A DNA stretch of 64,000 bases from Pseudomonas sp. FP2196 (GTDB taxonomy: Bacteria; Pseudomonadota; Gammaproteobacteria; Pseudomonadales; Pseudomonadaceae). The translations under genes and the position numbers were made by a program. Location of the stretch: contig NZ_CP117445.1 of the NCBI RefSeq assembly GCF_030687715.1, positions 3,585,501 through 3,649,500 of the forward strand, written 5' to 3'. This document shows positions 54,700 through 62,845 of this stretch, in pieces (the stretch's first letter is position 1; each line of letters opens with the position of its first letter). The notes beneath the pieces are model-generated. The model did no database searches and had not been told where the DNA came from. It saw only the letters and a list, made by a program, of their open reading frames with translations.

Positions 54700-56112
54700 T
54701 CATTCACCCTTAACGTTGGCTGTGACGGCCTCTTCGCGAGCAGGCTCGCTCCTACAGTTGATTTGTGTTCGGCTGATCATCAGGGCCATGACCATCAGGG
54801 CCGTGGCGACGCCGAAGGTGATGTGTAAACCACTGGCGATAACGGCCGCAGGCGCTTGAGTCGGGTCACCGGTGGCCACGGCAAACACCGCCCCCATCGC
54901 CGCCGCCCCGGTAATCAAGCCCAAATTGCGCGCCAACCCGAGCAGTGCCGACACCACGCCGCGCTGATCCTGGCTGACCCCGCCCATCAACCCGGTATTG
55001 TTGGCGGCCTGGAACAACGCGTAACTGCCGGCGATCACCGCCATCGGCAGCCAATATGCAGACAGACCGAAGCTCATCGGTAACAGCGCCAACAGGCCAC
55101 AACCGCCGACCATCCCGAGCAACGCACCCGGCACCACTCGCCGTGCCCCGAAACGATCCACCAACCGGCCAGCCGGCACGCCGCCGAACGCCGCCAACAA
55201 CGGCCCGACCGACAAAACCAGTCCGACCACCGTACTGCTGAGGTTCAACCCGCGGCTGAGGTAAAACGGCCCAACCACCAGCGTGGTCATCATCACCGTG
55301 GTCACCAGCAACGTCAGCGCCAGACTGCCACTCAGACGCAGGTCGGCGAACAGTGACAGGCGAATCAGCGGCGCCTTGGCTTTCGTCTCGACCACGATGA
55401 ACAATCCCGCGCCGCCGAGGCTGATCAGCAGCAACGACAGGGTAAAACCGTCAAGCGTCATCGCCAGCGCATAGGCCGCCAGCGTTAACACCAGCACCCC
55501 GGAACCCAGATAATCAAACGCAACAGGCTCGCGTTCTGTTCGATCTGTTGGCAGATAGCGATACACCAGCCACGCATTGAGCAAGCCCAAAGGTACATTG
55601 AGCAGAAAAATCGAATGCCAGCCGGCATGCGTCATCAACAACCCGCCCAGCGACGGGCCGAGGCTGGTGCCGGTGGCCGACATCGTCGCCAACAATCCCA
55701 TCGCACTGCCCGCCCGAGACTTGGGCACCGCATCGGCCACCAGCGCCACCGTCAACGCGAACATGATCGCCGCGCCAAGGCCTTGCACCGCCCGTGCGCC
55801 GATCAGCCAGCCCAGCCCCGGGGCCAGCGCGCAGGCCAACGACGCGGCAGTAAAAATGCCGATGCCGATCAACAGCAATCGCCGCCGTCCCAAGCCATCA
55901 CCCAGACGTCCAACACTGACAATCAACGTGGTGATCGCCAACAGATAAGCGAGAACAATCCACTGCACCTGTTGAAACGTCGCCTCAAACGCTGCAGCCA
56001 GGGTCGGCAACCCGGCATTGGCAATGCTGGTGTCCAGCGACGGCATCAACATCGACAGCGCCAGACTGGTCAGGGCCCAACGGGCTGCGATGCTCAAGGG
56101 TTGTCGGGGCAT
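54700..56112 (-). CDS. MFS multidrug-type exporter (EmrB/QacA-like)
   Basis: Inner-membrane proton antiporter of 470 residues with about 14 hydrophobic segments. Motif A is GRLGDGLGRRRLLLIGIGIF and motif C-like GTSLGPSLGGLLMTHAGW; SLDTSIANAGLPTLA opens helix 1. ATG 56112 is chosen over a much longer frame that runs into the divergent LysR region. The last 20 or so residues after MISRTQ come from a REP element and what follows it, so the original stop is lost. A LysR gene is divergent and shares the control region. Confidence 0.9.
   Translation of the reverse strand: MPRQPLSIAARWALTSLALSMLMPSLDTSIANAGLPTLAAAFEATFQQVQWIVLAYLLAITTLIVSVGRLGDGLGRRRLLLIGIGIFTAASLACALAPGLGWLIGARAVQGLGAAIMFALTVALVADAVPKSRAGSAMGLLATMSATGTSLGPSLGGLLMTHAGWHSIFLLNVPLGLLNAWLVYRYLPTDRTEREPVAFDYLGSGVLVLTLAAYALAMTLDGFTLSLLLISLGGAGLFIVVETKAKAPLIRLSLFADLRLSGSLALTLLVTTVMMTTLVVGPFYLSRGLNLSSTVVGLVLSVGPLLAAFGGVPAGRLVDRFGARRVVPGALLGMVGGCGLLALLPMSFGLSAYWLPMAVIAGSYALFQAANNTGLMGGVSQDQRGVVSALLGLARNLGLITGAAAMGAVFAVATGDPTQAPAAVIASGLHITFGVATALMVMALMISRTQINCRSEPAREEAVTANVKGE
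54732..54757. repeat. single REP unit, family 1, inside the 3' end of the MFS gene
   Basis: One family 1 core (CGCGAGCAGGCTCGCTCCTA) is read in frame by the MFS gene on the minus strand, where it encodes CRSEPARE. Confidence 0.85.
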
Positions 56113-56124
56113 GGTGCATTCACT

Positions 56125-56189
56125 GTGCAAAGTTAATGTGTCGTAGCCTGAGCCTCGACAATACAAGGCGCAAGACGCATGCTTTGCAC
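56125..56189. promoter_or_regulatory. spaced inverted repeat between MFS and LysR genes
   Basis: GTGCAAAG (56125-56132) and CTTTGCAC (56182-56189) are exact inverted copies 49 bases apart; each is followed by TTAAT-type bases. They fit paired binding sites for the divergent LysR protein, one near each promoter. Confidence 0.5.
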
Positions 56190-56215
56190 TTAATACCTGC
56201 ATGGAACGCCATGTC

Positions 56216-57103
56216 ATGACTGCACCGGATCTGAACCTGCTGATCACCCTCGACGTGCTGCTGCGTGAAGGCAGTGTCGCCCGCGCCGCCAAATGTCTGC
56301 GCCTGAGCCCGTCGGCCATGAGCCGCGCCCTGACCCGTCTGCGTGAAACCACCGGCGACCCATTACTCGTGCGCGCCGGACGTGGTCTGGTGCCGACCCC
56401 GCGCGCGCTGGAGTTGCACGAACGGGTCAGTCATCTGGTGCAGGAAGCCGAGGCGGTTTTGCGTCCCGCTGAAGTGCTTGATCCCGGCCGGTTGCAACGC
56501 ACGTTCACCTTGCGCAACACCGACGGTTTTGTCGAAACCTTCGCCGCCGCCCTGCTCGCCCGCATCGCGCAAGAGGCGCCCGGCGTGCGCCTGCGCTTTG
56601 TGCAGAAAGCCGACAAGGACAGCACGCCGCTGCGCGACGGCCGTGTAGATCTGGAGACCGGTGTGGTCGACGAAAGCACCGACCCGACACTGCACAGCCG
56701 CATCCTCTTTGAGGATCACTGGATCGGGGTGATACGTGAGGGGCATTCATTGAGTTCGGGCAAAATCAGCGCCAAGCGCTTTGCCGGTGGAGAGCACATT
56801 CTCATTTCCCGACGCGGACGCAGCAGCGGCCCGGTCGACGAAGCGTTGATTAGCGTCGGGCTGACGCGGGACATTGTCACTTCATTCGGCGGATTTTCAG
56901 CGGCACTGGCTTTGGTCCGAGAATCAGACCTGATTGCTACCGTGCCGGAACGCCACACCAGCAAACTGCGCACCGGCCTGCACAGTTTCGCCCTGCCCTT
57001 CGAGATGCCGCCAATCAGCGTGTCCATGCTCTGGCATCCGCGCATGGACGCCGACCCGGCGCACCGCTGGTTGCGCAACTGCGTGCGGGAAGTCTGCGCT
57101 TAA
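56216..57103 (+). CDS. LysR-family transcriptional regulator
   Basis: Regulator of 295 residues. The N-terminal helix-turn-helix region is DLNLLITLDVLLREGSVARAAKCLRLSPSAMSRALTRLRE, typical of the NodD/NahR-like group, followed by a substrate-binding domain. ATG 56216 has a GGA upstream; ATG 56201 is in frame but has no ribosome site. It is divergent from the MFS exporter, its likely target. Its stop overlaps that of the convergent SleB gene. Confidence 0.87.
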   Translation: MTAPDLNLLITLDVLLREGSVARAAKCLRLSPSAMSRALTRLRETTGDPLLVRAGRGLVPTPRALELHERVSHLVQEAEAVLRPAEVLDPGRLQRTFTLRNTDGFVETFAAALLARIAQEAPGVRLRFVQKADKDSTPLRDGRVDLETGVVDESTDPTLHSRILFEDHWIGVIREGHSLSSGKISAKRFAGGEHILISRRGRSSGPVDEALISVGLTRDIVTSFGGFSAALALVRESDLIATVPERHTSKLRTGLHSFALPFEMPPISVSMLWHPRMDADPAHRWLRNCVREVCA

Positions 57104-57720
57104 CGCGCATCACCGCCAGCGGGTTTGTAGAACAGGAATTTTTTCGTCTCGGCGGTTTTCCGGTATTCCCGGGCCCAACTCGGATGGACGTTGCGGTCGT
57201 GGAAATACAACGCGCCGTTGGTGCGATCCTTGAGCTGACGGTTCAACGCCTTGCCGGCGATTTCCTTGGCCAGCGCGTATTCGGCATCTTCCTTGACCTG
57301 ATCCGGACGCCCATCGCACCACCAGGAAAACTGGCAGCTCCTGGATTCCGAACCCTGTTTGACCACTGCACAAACGGTGTCGGGAAAACCTTCATGGCCG
57401 AGGCGATTCATCACCACGCTGGCCACGGCTTCCATCTCCGGGGTGTCCCTGCCTTTGGCTTCCCAGTAGATACTGCGTGCCAGACAGGTGATCGGGTCGT
57501 CCAGCGGTGCGGCGCCGGCCGGGTCCACCGCTTGCACTTCGGTCGGGGTGATGGCTTCGGATTTGGGCGCCGGTGCCGCGCTGACTTTGTCCGCCGCTTT
57601 CTCTTCCAGCACCTGGGCTTTCTCTTCGGCTTTTGCCTTGATCGGCGTTTGATCGGTGGCCATGGCAGCGCCGGCCAACAGGGTTAACGCGAAGCAACCA
57701 ATCAAGCATTTCAATCCCAT
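57100..57720 (-). CDS. SleB-type cell wall hydrolase
   Basis: Exported peptidoglycan hydrolase of 206 residues with a signal peptide (LTLLAGAAMA), a Lys/Ala/Glu-rich linker (about 30-70), and a Hydrolase_2 domain: LARSIYWEAKGRDTPEMEAVASVVMNR with the catalytic Glu, then CQFSWWCDG and NGALYFHDRNVHPSWA. The start at MGLKCL gives the signal peptide. In Pseudomonas such proteins occur outside sporulation and probably trim the wall. Confidence 0.87.
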   Translation of the reverse strand: MGLKCLIGCFALTLLAGAAMATDQTPIKAKAEEKAQVLEEKAADKVSAAPAPKSEAITPTEVQAVDPAGAAPLDDPITCLARSIYWEAKGRDTPEMEAVASVVMNRLGHEGFPDTVCAVVKQGSESRSCQFSWWCDGRPDQVKEDAEYALAKEIAGKALNRQLKDRTNGALYFHDRNVHPSWAREYRKTAETKKFLFYKPAGGDAR

Positions 57721-57919
57721 GTGAGTTCTTCCGGCAGCGCCCGAGTCGGGCAAGGTGTTACGTAGGGGAGACGCCCGCATCCCGGGGTCTTGGCTGAGTG
57801 TAGACGGCAAAATCGCGGGCAACGTTCCGCTGAAAAATCCGCCGATTCAAGAAAAAGACATTGCACCCACCGGGGGCGTTTCGCGCATCATGGGCGCATT
57901 CAGCTCAAGGGAGATCGCC

Positions 57920-58771
57920 ATGCGCTTCATGCCATCCGTTTTGCGCTTTGCCGCGTTGTCCGCCGGCCTGGCCTTTGCCGCCTCGGCCATGGCCAGCGAC
58001 GAGTCGCAACTGATCGAGTCGATCAACAAGTACCGCAGCGAACCGCAACGTTGCGGCAGCCAGGCCTCCAACGAACTGCCGCCGCTGTCGGCCGATCCGC
58101 GACTGCGGCTACCGGCCAGTGGGGTTGTCAATTTGCAGCAAGCCATGGCCAGCGCCAGTTACCCGATGGTCAACGTACAGGCGATCACCCTCAACGGCCC
58201 GCGCGATGCGGCGTCGGCGATGCAGGCGATTCAGGAAAGTTTCTGTCAGGTGGTGCTCGATCCGCAGTTCGTCGATGTCGGTGTCAGCCGCGCTGATCGC
58301 GATTGGCGCGTTGTGCTGGCACGGCCATTGTTGTCGGCCAAGCTTGGCGATGCGCAGGGTGAAGGGCAAAAACTGCTTGAGCAACTCAACGCCGCACGCA
58401 GCCAGCCACGCCAGTGCGGCGGCCAGGCCTTCGCGGCTGCCGCACCGCTGGCCTGGAACGCGACGCTGGGCACGGTCGCCCAGGATCACAGCCGCGACAT
58501 GGCCAACAAAAACTACCTCGACCACAAGGACCGCGACGGCCGCACCCCCGGTGACCGCGCCGAACTGGCTGGTTACAGCGGCCAACTGGTCGGCGAAAAC
58601 ATCGCCGCCGGCCAGGACACTGTGGGCAAAGTCGTCGACGGCTGGCTCGCCAGCCCCGGCCACTGCGCCAACCTGATGAACCCGCAGTACAAGGAACTCG
58701 GCGCCGCTTACGCAACCGACCCGAAAAGCGATGCGGGGATTTACTGGACGGCGATGTTCGGGGCGCAATAA
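57920..58771 (+). CDS. CAP-domain (SCP-like) secreted protein
   Basis: Exported protein of 283 residues with a signal peptide (GLAFAASAMA). The C-terminal CAP domain (about 155-283) has LLEQLNAARSQPRQCGGQAF, LGTVAQDHSRDMANKNYLDHKDRDGRTPGDRAELAGY and GENIAAGQ. The N-terminal half opens with the similar LIESINKYRSEPQRCGSQA, so it looks like a decayed copy. AAGGGAG precedes ATG 57920. Function unknown. Confidence 0.85.
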   Translation: MRFMPSVLRFAALSAGLAFAASAMASDESQLIESINKYRSEPQRCGSQASNELPPLSADPRLRLPASGVVNLQQAMASASYPMVNVQAITLNGPRDAASAMQAIQESFCQVVLDPQFVDVGVSRADRDWRVVLARPLLSAKLGDAQGEGQKLLEQLNAARSQPRQCGGQAFAAAAPLAWNATLGTVAQDHSRDMANKNYLDHKDRDGRTPGDRAELAGYSGQLVGENIAAGQDTVGKVVDGWLASPGHCANLMNPQYKELGAAYATDPKSDAGIYWTAMFGAQ

Positions 58772-58921
58772 ATCTCGAGTCCACAGGTTTTGTGATGTAC
58801 TGAAGATCATCGACGGGATCAATCAATCAGTCATTAAGAGTGATTGGACGCTGCTCGGCATTGTCCCTACCCTGCGCCGTCCAGATCCGCAGTTAGCGGT
58901 TTACCCCACAGCGAGGCTGTC

Positions 58922-59920
58922 ATGTCAGAGCGCGTCTTGATCGATGGCTTCAACCGCCGCGTCGACTACCTGCGCATGTCGGTGACTGATCGTTGCGACT
59001 TCCGCTGTGTGTATTGCATGGCTGAAGACATGCAGTTTCTGCCGCGCCAGCAAGTGCTGACGCTGGAGGAAATCTACCAATTGGCACAAAGCTTCGTCGC
59101 ACTGGGCACGCGCAAGATACGTCTCACTGGCGGCGAGCCGCTGATCCGTCCCGGCGTGGTGCAACTGTGCGGGCAGATCGCCGCCCTGCCCGGCTTGCGC
59201 GAATTGTGCCTGACCACCAACGGCTCACAGTTGGGCAAACTGGCCGCCCCGTTATTCGACGCCGGCGTTAAACGCCTCAACGTCAGCCTCGACAGCCTCT
59301 GCCCGGAGCGCTTCAAACAGATGACCCGCACCGGCGATCTGGCGCAGGTCATTGAAGGTATCGATGCCGCGCGCAAGGCCGGATTCACTCGCACCAAACT
59401 CAACTGCGTGGTGATGCAGGGTCGCAATGATCATGAGATCAATGATCTGGTGAGCTTCGCCATCGACCGTGAGCTGGACATTTCTTTCATCGAAGAAATG
59501 CCGCTGGGCGTCATTGACGAACACAGCCGCGCCGAATCGTTTTTCTCTAGCGCACAAGTGCGCGAACGGATCGCCGAACGCTACACACTGATCGACTCCG
59601 CCGAATCGACCCAAGGCCCGTCGCGCTACTGGCGGCTGGCCGAAGCCCCGCAGATTCGCCTGGGTTTTATTTCTCCGCACAGCCACAACTTCTGCGCGAC
59701 CTGCAACCGGGTGAGGCTGACGGTGGAGGGGCGTTTGCTACTGTGTTTGGGTAACGAGCATTCGCTGGACCTGAAAGCCGTGCTGCGCGCCCATCCGGGG
59801 CAACCGGAACGTCTGGAGAAAGCGATCATCGAAGCGATGAAGCTAAAGCCCTACAAGCACAACTTTGAAGTGAACGATGACGTACAAATCGTGCGATTCA
59901 TGAACATGACCGGCGGTTGA
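58922..59920 (+). CDS. moaA: GTP 3',8-cyclase (molybdenum cofactor biosynthesis protein A)
   Basis: Radical SAM enzyme that starts molybdopterin synthesis from GTP. The 332-residue protein has the SAM cluster cysteines C25, C29, C32 (CDFRCVYC) and the C-terminal cluster ([22 protein letters not shown]). The end is the MNMTGG-type GG tail needed for activity. ATG 58922 is preferred. The Mo hydroxylase at 33-36 kb would need this cofactor, though other moa copies are likely elsewhere. Confidence 0.95.
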   Translation: MSERVLIDGFNRRVDYLRMSVTDRCDFRCVYCMAEDMQFLPRQQVLTLEEIYQLAQSFVALGTRKIRLTGGEPLIRPGVVQLCGQIAALPGLRELCLTTNGSQLGKLAAPLFDAGVKRLNVSLDSLCPERFKQMTRTGDLAQVIEGIDAARKAGFTRTKLNCVVMQGRNDHEINDLVSFAIDRELDISFIEEMPLGVIDEHSRAESFFSSAQVRERIAERYTLIDSAESTQGPSRYWRLAEAPQIRLGFISPHSHNFCATCNRVRLTVEGRLLLCLGNEHSLDLKAVLRAHPGQPERLEKAIIEAMKLKPYKHNFEVNDDVQIVRFMNMTGG

Positions 59921-59955
59921 TGCGTCACGTCCACGCGTAATCGGGATCACCCAGC

Positions 59956-60855
59956 ATGATCATCAGACCCAAGGTCAGTCAGTTCGCCATCCTTTTTACC
60001 CTCAAAGGTTCGATTGCCAAGCGAATCGCCTTGCGCACCCTGATGGTCACCCTGCTGGCGTCGGCCATCGTGCTGGTGGAAATCCTCCACCCCAGCAGTT
60101 TCACCAAGGTCAACGCCACGCCCTTCACGCTGCTGGGCTTGTCGCTGTCGATCTTCATGAGTTTTCGTAACAACGCCTGCTATGACCGCTGGTACGAAGC
60201 GCGCAAGGCCTGGGGCGAAGTGATCGTGCATGTGCGCTCGATCATTCGCGAAACCCACATCATCCGCGACTCGGAGCAGCGCCGGCCGCTGCTGCTCAAT
60301 CTGGTCGGCTTCGCCCACTCCCTCAACGCGCGACTGCGGCGTGAAGACGAAGCGGCGGCCAGCGGCGCGTGGGTCGACCCGAAACCCGACGCTCAGGTGC
60401 CCGACTACAGCGCACAGATCCTGCACCGGATCGGCGAACAATGCTCCGATCTGCAACAGGCCGGCGCATTAAGCGAATGGCGCTACATGCTGCTGGCCAA
60501 TCACCTGACCAGCCTCACGCAAGCGCAAGCCGTGTGCGAGCGGATCAAGAATACGCCGCTGCCCTTCCCCTATACCTTGCTGCTGCACCGCACGATCTAC
60601 CTGTTCTGCATCCTGTTGCCGTTCGCCATGGCCGAGCCGCTGGGCTGGCTGACGCCGTTGTTCACCGCGATTGTCAGCTATACCTTTTTCGGACTGGATG
60701 CGATTGCCGATGAGTTGGAAGATCCATTCGGACGCGACGAAAACGACCTGCCAACGGATGCCCTGGTCCGTGCGATCGAGCGCGACATTCTGGCTGAACT
60801 CGGTGTTGCGCAACTGCCACCGGCGTTGATGCCCGTCGATTACGTCTTGAGTTGA
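59956..60855 (+). CDS. bestrophin-family ion channel protein
   Basis: Membrane protein of 299 residues related to bestrophin/UPF0187 (YneE). Opening MIIRPKVSQFAILFTLKGSIAKRIA and the region FRNNACYDRWYEARKAWGEVIVHVRSI are characteristic; IADELEDPFGRDENDLP matches the family's acidic signature. About four hydrophobic helices. Bacterial homologues form cation or anion channels. It follows moaA by 35 bases. Confidence 0.88.
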   Translation: MIIRPKVSQFAILFTLKGSIAKRIALRTLMVTLLASAIVLVEILHPSSFTKVNATPFTLLGLSLSIFMSFRNNACYDRWYEARKAWGEVIVHVRSIIRETHIIRDSEQRRPLLLNLVGFAHSLNARLRREDEAAASGAWVDPKPDAQVPDYSAQILHRIGEQCSDLQQAGALSEWRYMLLANHLTSLTQAQAVCERIKNTPLPFPYTLLLHRTIYLFCILLPFAMAEPLGWLTPLFTAIVSYTFFGLDAIADELEDPFGRDENDLPTDALVRAIERDILAELGVAQLPPALMPVDYVLS

Positions 60856-60947
60856 TCCGCCAGTCAAAGCCTTGTCTGAGCACTATTGGATTTAACAAAA
60901 GCCTGTTTAGATAGCGGCTCCGCCATTATTCGATTCAGGAGCCGCAC

Positions 60948-62291
60948 TTGAGCACCACGCCAGAGGATCTTCCCCGACCTGATCCCGTCACCCTGCGACA
61001 GGCCTGGCGCTTCTGGCTCAAGCTCGGCTGCATCGGCTTCGGCGGCCCCGCCGGGCAGATTTCGATCATGCATCAGGAACTGGTGGAACGTCGGCGCTGG
61101 ATCTCGGAAAAGCGTTTCTTGCATGCACTCAACTACTGCATGTTGCTGCCTGGCCCCGAGGCTCAGCAACTGGCGACGTATATTGGCTGGCTGCTGCATC
61201 GCACCTGGGGCGGCGTGATCGCCGGCGTGCTGTTTGTGCTGCCGTCGCTGTTCATCCTGATTGCATTGTCATGGGTGTATATCGCCTTCGGTGATGTGCC
61301 GGCAGTGGCCGGGGTGTTTTACGGGATCAAACCGGCGGTGACTGCGATCGTGCTGCACGCGGCCCATCGCATCGGCTCACGGGCCTTGAAGAATGGTGTG
61401 TTGTGGGCGATTGCCGGCGCCTCGTTCGTGGCCATTTTTGCATTCAATGTGCCCTTCCCGTTGATCGTGCTGGGTGCCGCGTTGATCGGTTATCTGGGCG
61501 GACGCCTGGCGCCGCAGCGATTCAATAACGGCGGTCACCGCAGCAGTGCAAAATCCTTCGGCCCGGCGTTGATCGACGACGACACACCGACGCCCGAGCA
61601 CGCACGATTCAGCCTGCCGAAGCTGTGGCGTCTGGCGCTGCTCGGCGCAGCGCTGTGGTGCCTGCCCATGGCTCTGCTGACTGCGTTGTTCGGCTGGGAC
61701 GGCACGTTCACTCAAATGGGCTGGTTCTTCACCAAAGCGGCGTTGCTCACCTTTGGCGGGGCTTATGCGGTGCTGCCTTACGTCTATCAGGGCGCCGTCG
61801 GGCATTACGGCTGGCTCACGCCAACGCAGATGATCGACGGCCTGGCGCTTGGCGAAACCACGCCGGGGCCGCTGATCATGGTGGTAGCGTTTGTCGGCTT
61901 CATTGGCGGTTATGTGCAACCGGCGTTCGGCGCTGAGCATGCGTTCGCCGCTGGCGCAGTGGCGGCAACGCTGGTGACCTGGTTCACCTTCCTGCCCTCG
62001 TTCTTGTTCATCCTCGCTGGCGGGCCGCTGGTGGAATCGACCCACAACGAATTGAGGTTCACCGCACCGCTGACCGCAATTACCGCTGCAGTGGTCGGGG
62101 TAATTCTGAACCTCGCGTGCTTTTTCGCTTATCACGTGTTCTGGCCGAGCGGTTTCGCCGGGCAGCCGGATGTTTTTTCGATAGCGTTGGCAGTTATGGC
62201 GGCGCTGGCGCTGTTCGTTTTCAAGCGCGGAGTGATTGAAGTGTTGATCGTTTGCGCCCTTGTCGGGCTGGGCTTTCATCTGCTGCGCTGA
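60948..62291 (+). CDS. chrA: chromate transporter ChrA
   Basis: Membrane protein of 447 residues with two homologous halves, about ten hydrophobic segments. N-terminal CHR domain: FWLKLGCIGFGGPAGQISIMHQELVERRRWIS and MLLPGPEAQQLATYIGW. C-terminal half: FFTKAALLTFGGAYAVLPYVYQGAV and LALGETTPGPLIMVVAFVG. It exports chromate. The start is TTG 60948 behind a strong AGGAG at six bases; no ATG suits. Confidence 0.92.
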   Translation: MSTTPEDLPRPDPVTLRQAWRFWLKLGCIGFGGPAGQISIMHQELVERRRWISEKRFLHALNYCMLLPGPEAQQLATYIGWLLHRTWGGVIAGVLFVLPSLFILIALSWVYIAFGDVPAVAGVFYGIKPAVTAIVLHAAHRIGSRALKNGVLWAIAGASFVAIFAFNVPFPLIVLGAALIGYLGGRLAPQRFNNGGHRSSAKSFGPALIDDDTPTPEHARFSLPKLWRLALLGAALWCLPMALLTALFGWDGTFTQMGWFFTKAALLTFGGAYAVLPYVYQGAVGHYGWLTPTQMIDGLALGETTPGPLIMVVAFVGFIGGYVQPAFGAEHAFAAGAVAATLVTWFTFLPSFLFILAGGPLVESTHNELRFTAPLTAITAAVVGVILNLACFFAYHVFWPSGFAGQPDVFSIALAVMAALALFVFKRGVIEVLIVCALVGLGFHLLR

Positions 62292-62369
62292 GGACAGGCC
62301 GTAGCACTGAGACTGAATCAATCGTTTACACGCCCGAGGTTTGCCCCTTACTATCCGGGCACACCGGTC

Positions 62370-62410
62370 GGCGGGTCAGCCCCGCCACCGACGTTTTCCG
62401 CCAACGGAAA
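62370..62410 (+). promoter_or_regulatory. two leader hairpins before the small ORFs
   Basis: GGCGGG (62370-62375) pairs with CCCGCC (62381-62386). TTTCCG (62395-62400) pairs with CGGAAA (62405-62410) around a CCAA loop. They precede two overlapping small ORFs and the glutamine-synthetase-family gene and may be a cis-acting regulator. Confidence 0.4.
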
Positions 62411-62418
62411 CACGCGTT

Positions 62419-62496
62419 ATGAGTACGTCACCACAACAACGAACATCGTTGAACGTCTCTGCACTGCGCGCCCTCTTTCACAGGGGCTGCGTATGA
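62419..62496 (+). CDS. candidate leader peptide 1 (25 codons)
   Basis: Encodes MSTSPQQRTSLNVSALRALF and HRGCV. It has a weak ribosome site (GGAA) nine bases upstream. Its stop overlaps the next small ORF (ATGA), which indicates coupled translation. No known family. Confidence 0.35.
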   Translation: MSTSPQQRTSLNVSALRALFHRGCV

Positions 62497-62576
62497 ATCG
62501 CATCGTCAATCTCCCCATGGCCCTGCGCCGCTCCAAGCTGCGTCACTCCGCACGCCCGCCGGATATCGCCTGCTGA
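62493..62576 (+). CDS. candidate leader peptide 2 (27 codons)
   Basis: Encodes MNRIVNLPMALRRSKLRHSA then RPPDIAC. AGGGG lies six bases before the ATG, a good ribosome site. The peptide is basic (six Arg/Lys). I recognise no family. It ends about 270 bases before the glutamine-synthetase-family gene. Confidence 0.4.
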   Translation: MNRIVNLPMALRRSKLRHSARPPDIAC

Positions 62577-62845
62577 TTTCCTGATTACCGTCAGTCAACA
62601 ACACAAACTGGATGATGACCTGTGACGAGGGAATTTATTCCCTATGCACTGCGTAGCAGTCACGCCTTTTGGGGGCCGCTTCGCGCCCCATCGGGGCGGT
62701 GCGACGGTTCGCTGAATCCCCTCACCACAGGTTCATCGCCGCGTCTGACTGACGGAACACCTTTTTGAAATCCCTGCCAGGACGCCATCCATCGCGTCCG
62801 GCCCGAATCTGCGCGCCTGTGCGGCGCCATCGTGAGTGATTGACC
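62577..62845. other. leader region before the glutamine-synthetase-family gene
   Basis: No gene is supported. GGGGGCCGCTTCGCGCCCC and ATCGGGGCGGT (about 62669-62702) can pair in several ways and may form a GC-rich hairpin with little T tract. The rest shows nothing recognisable. Confidence 0.4.

Noticed and set aside
61377..62321. A 314-codon minus-strand frame opposite chrA
   Set aside because: Shadow frame; the CHR domains on the plus strand are clear.
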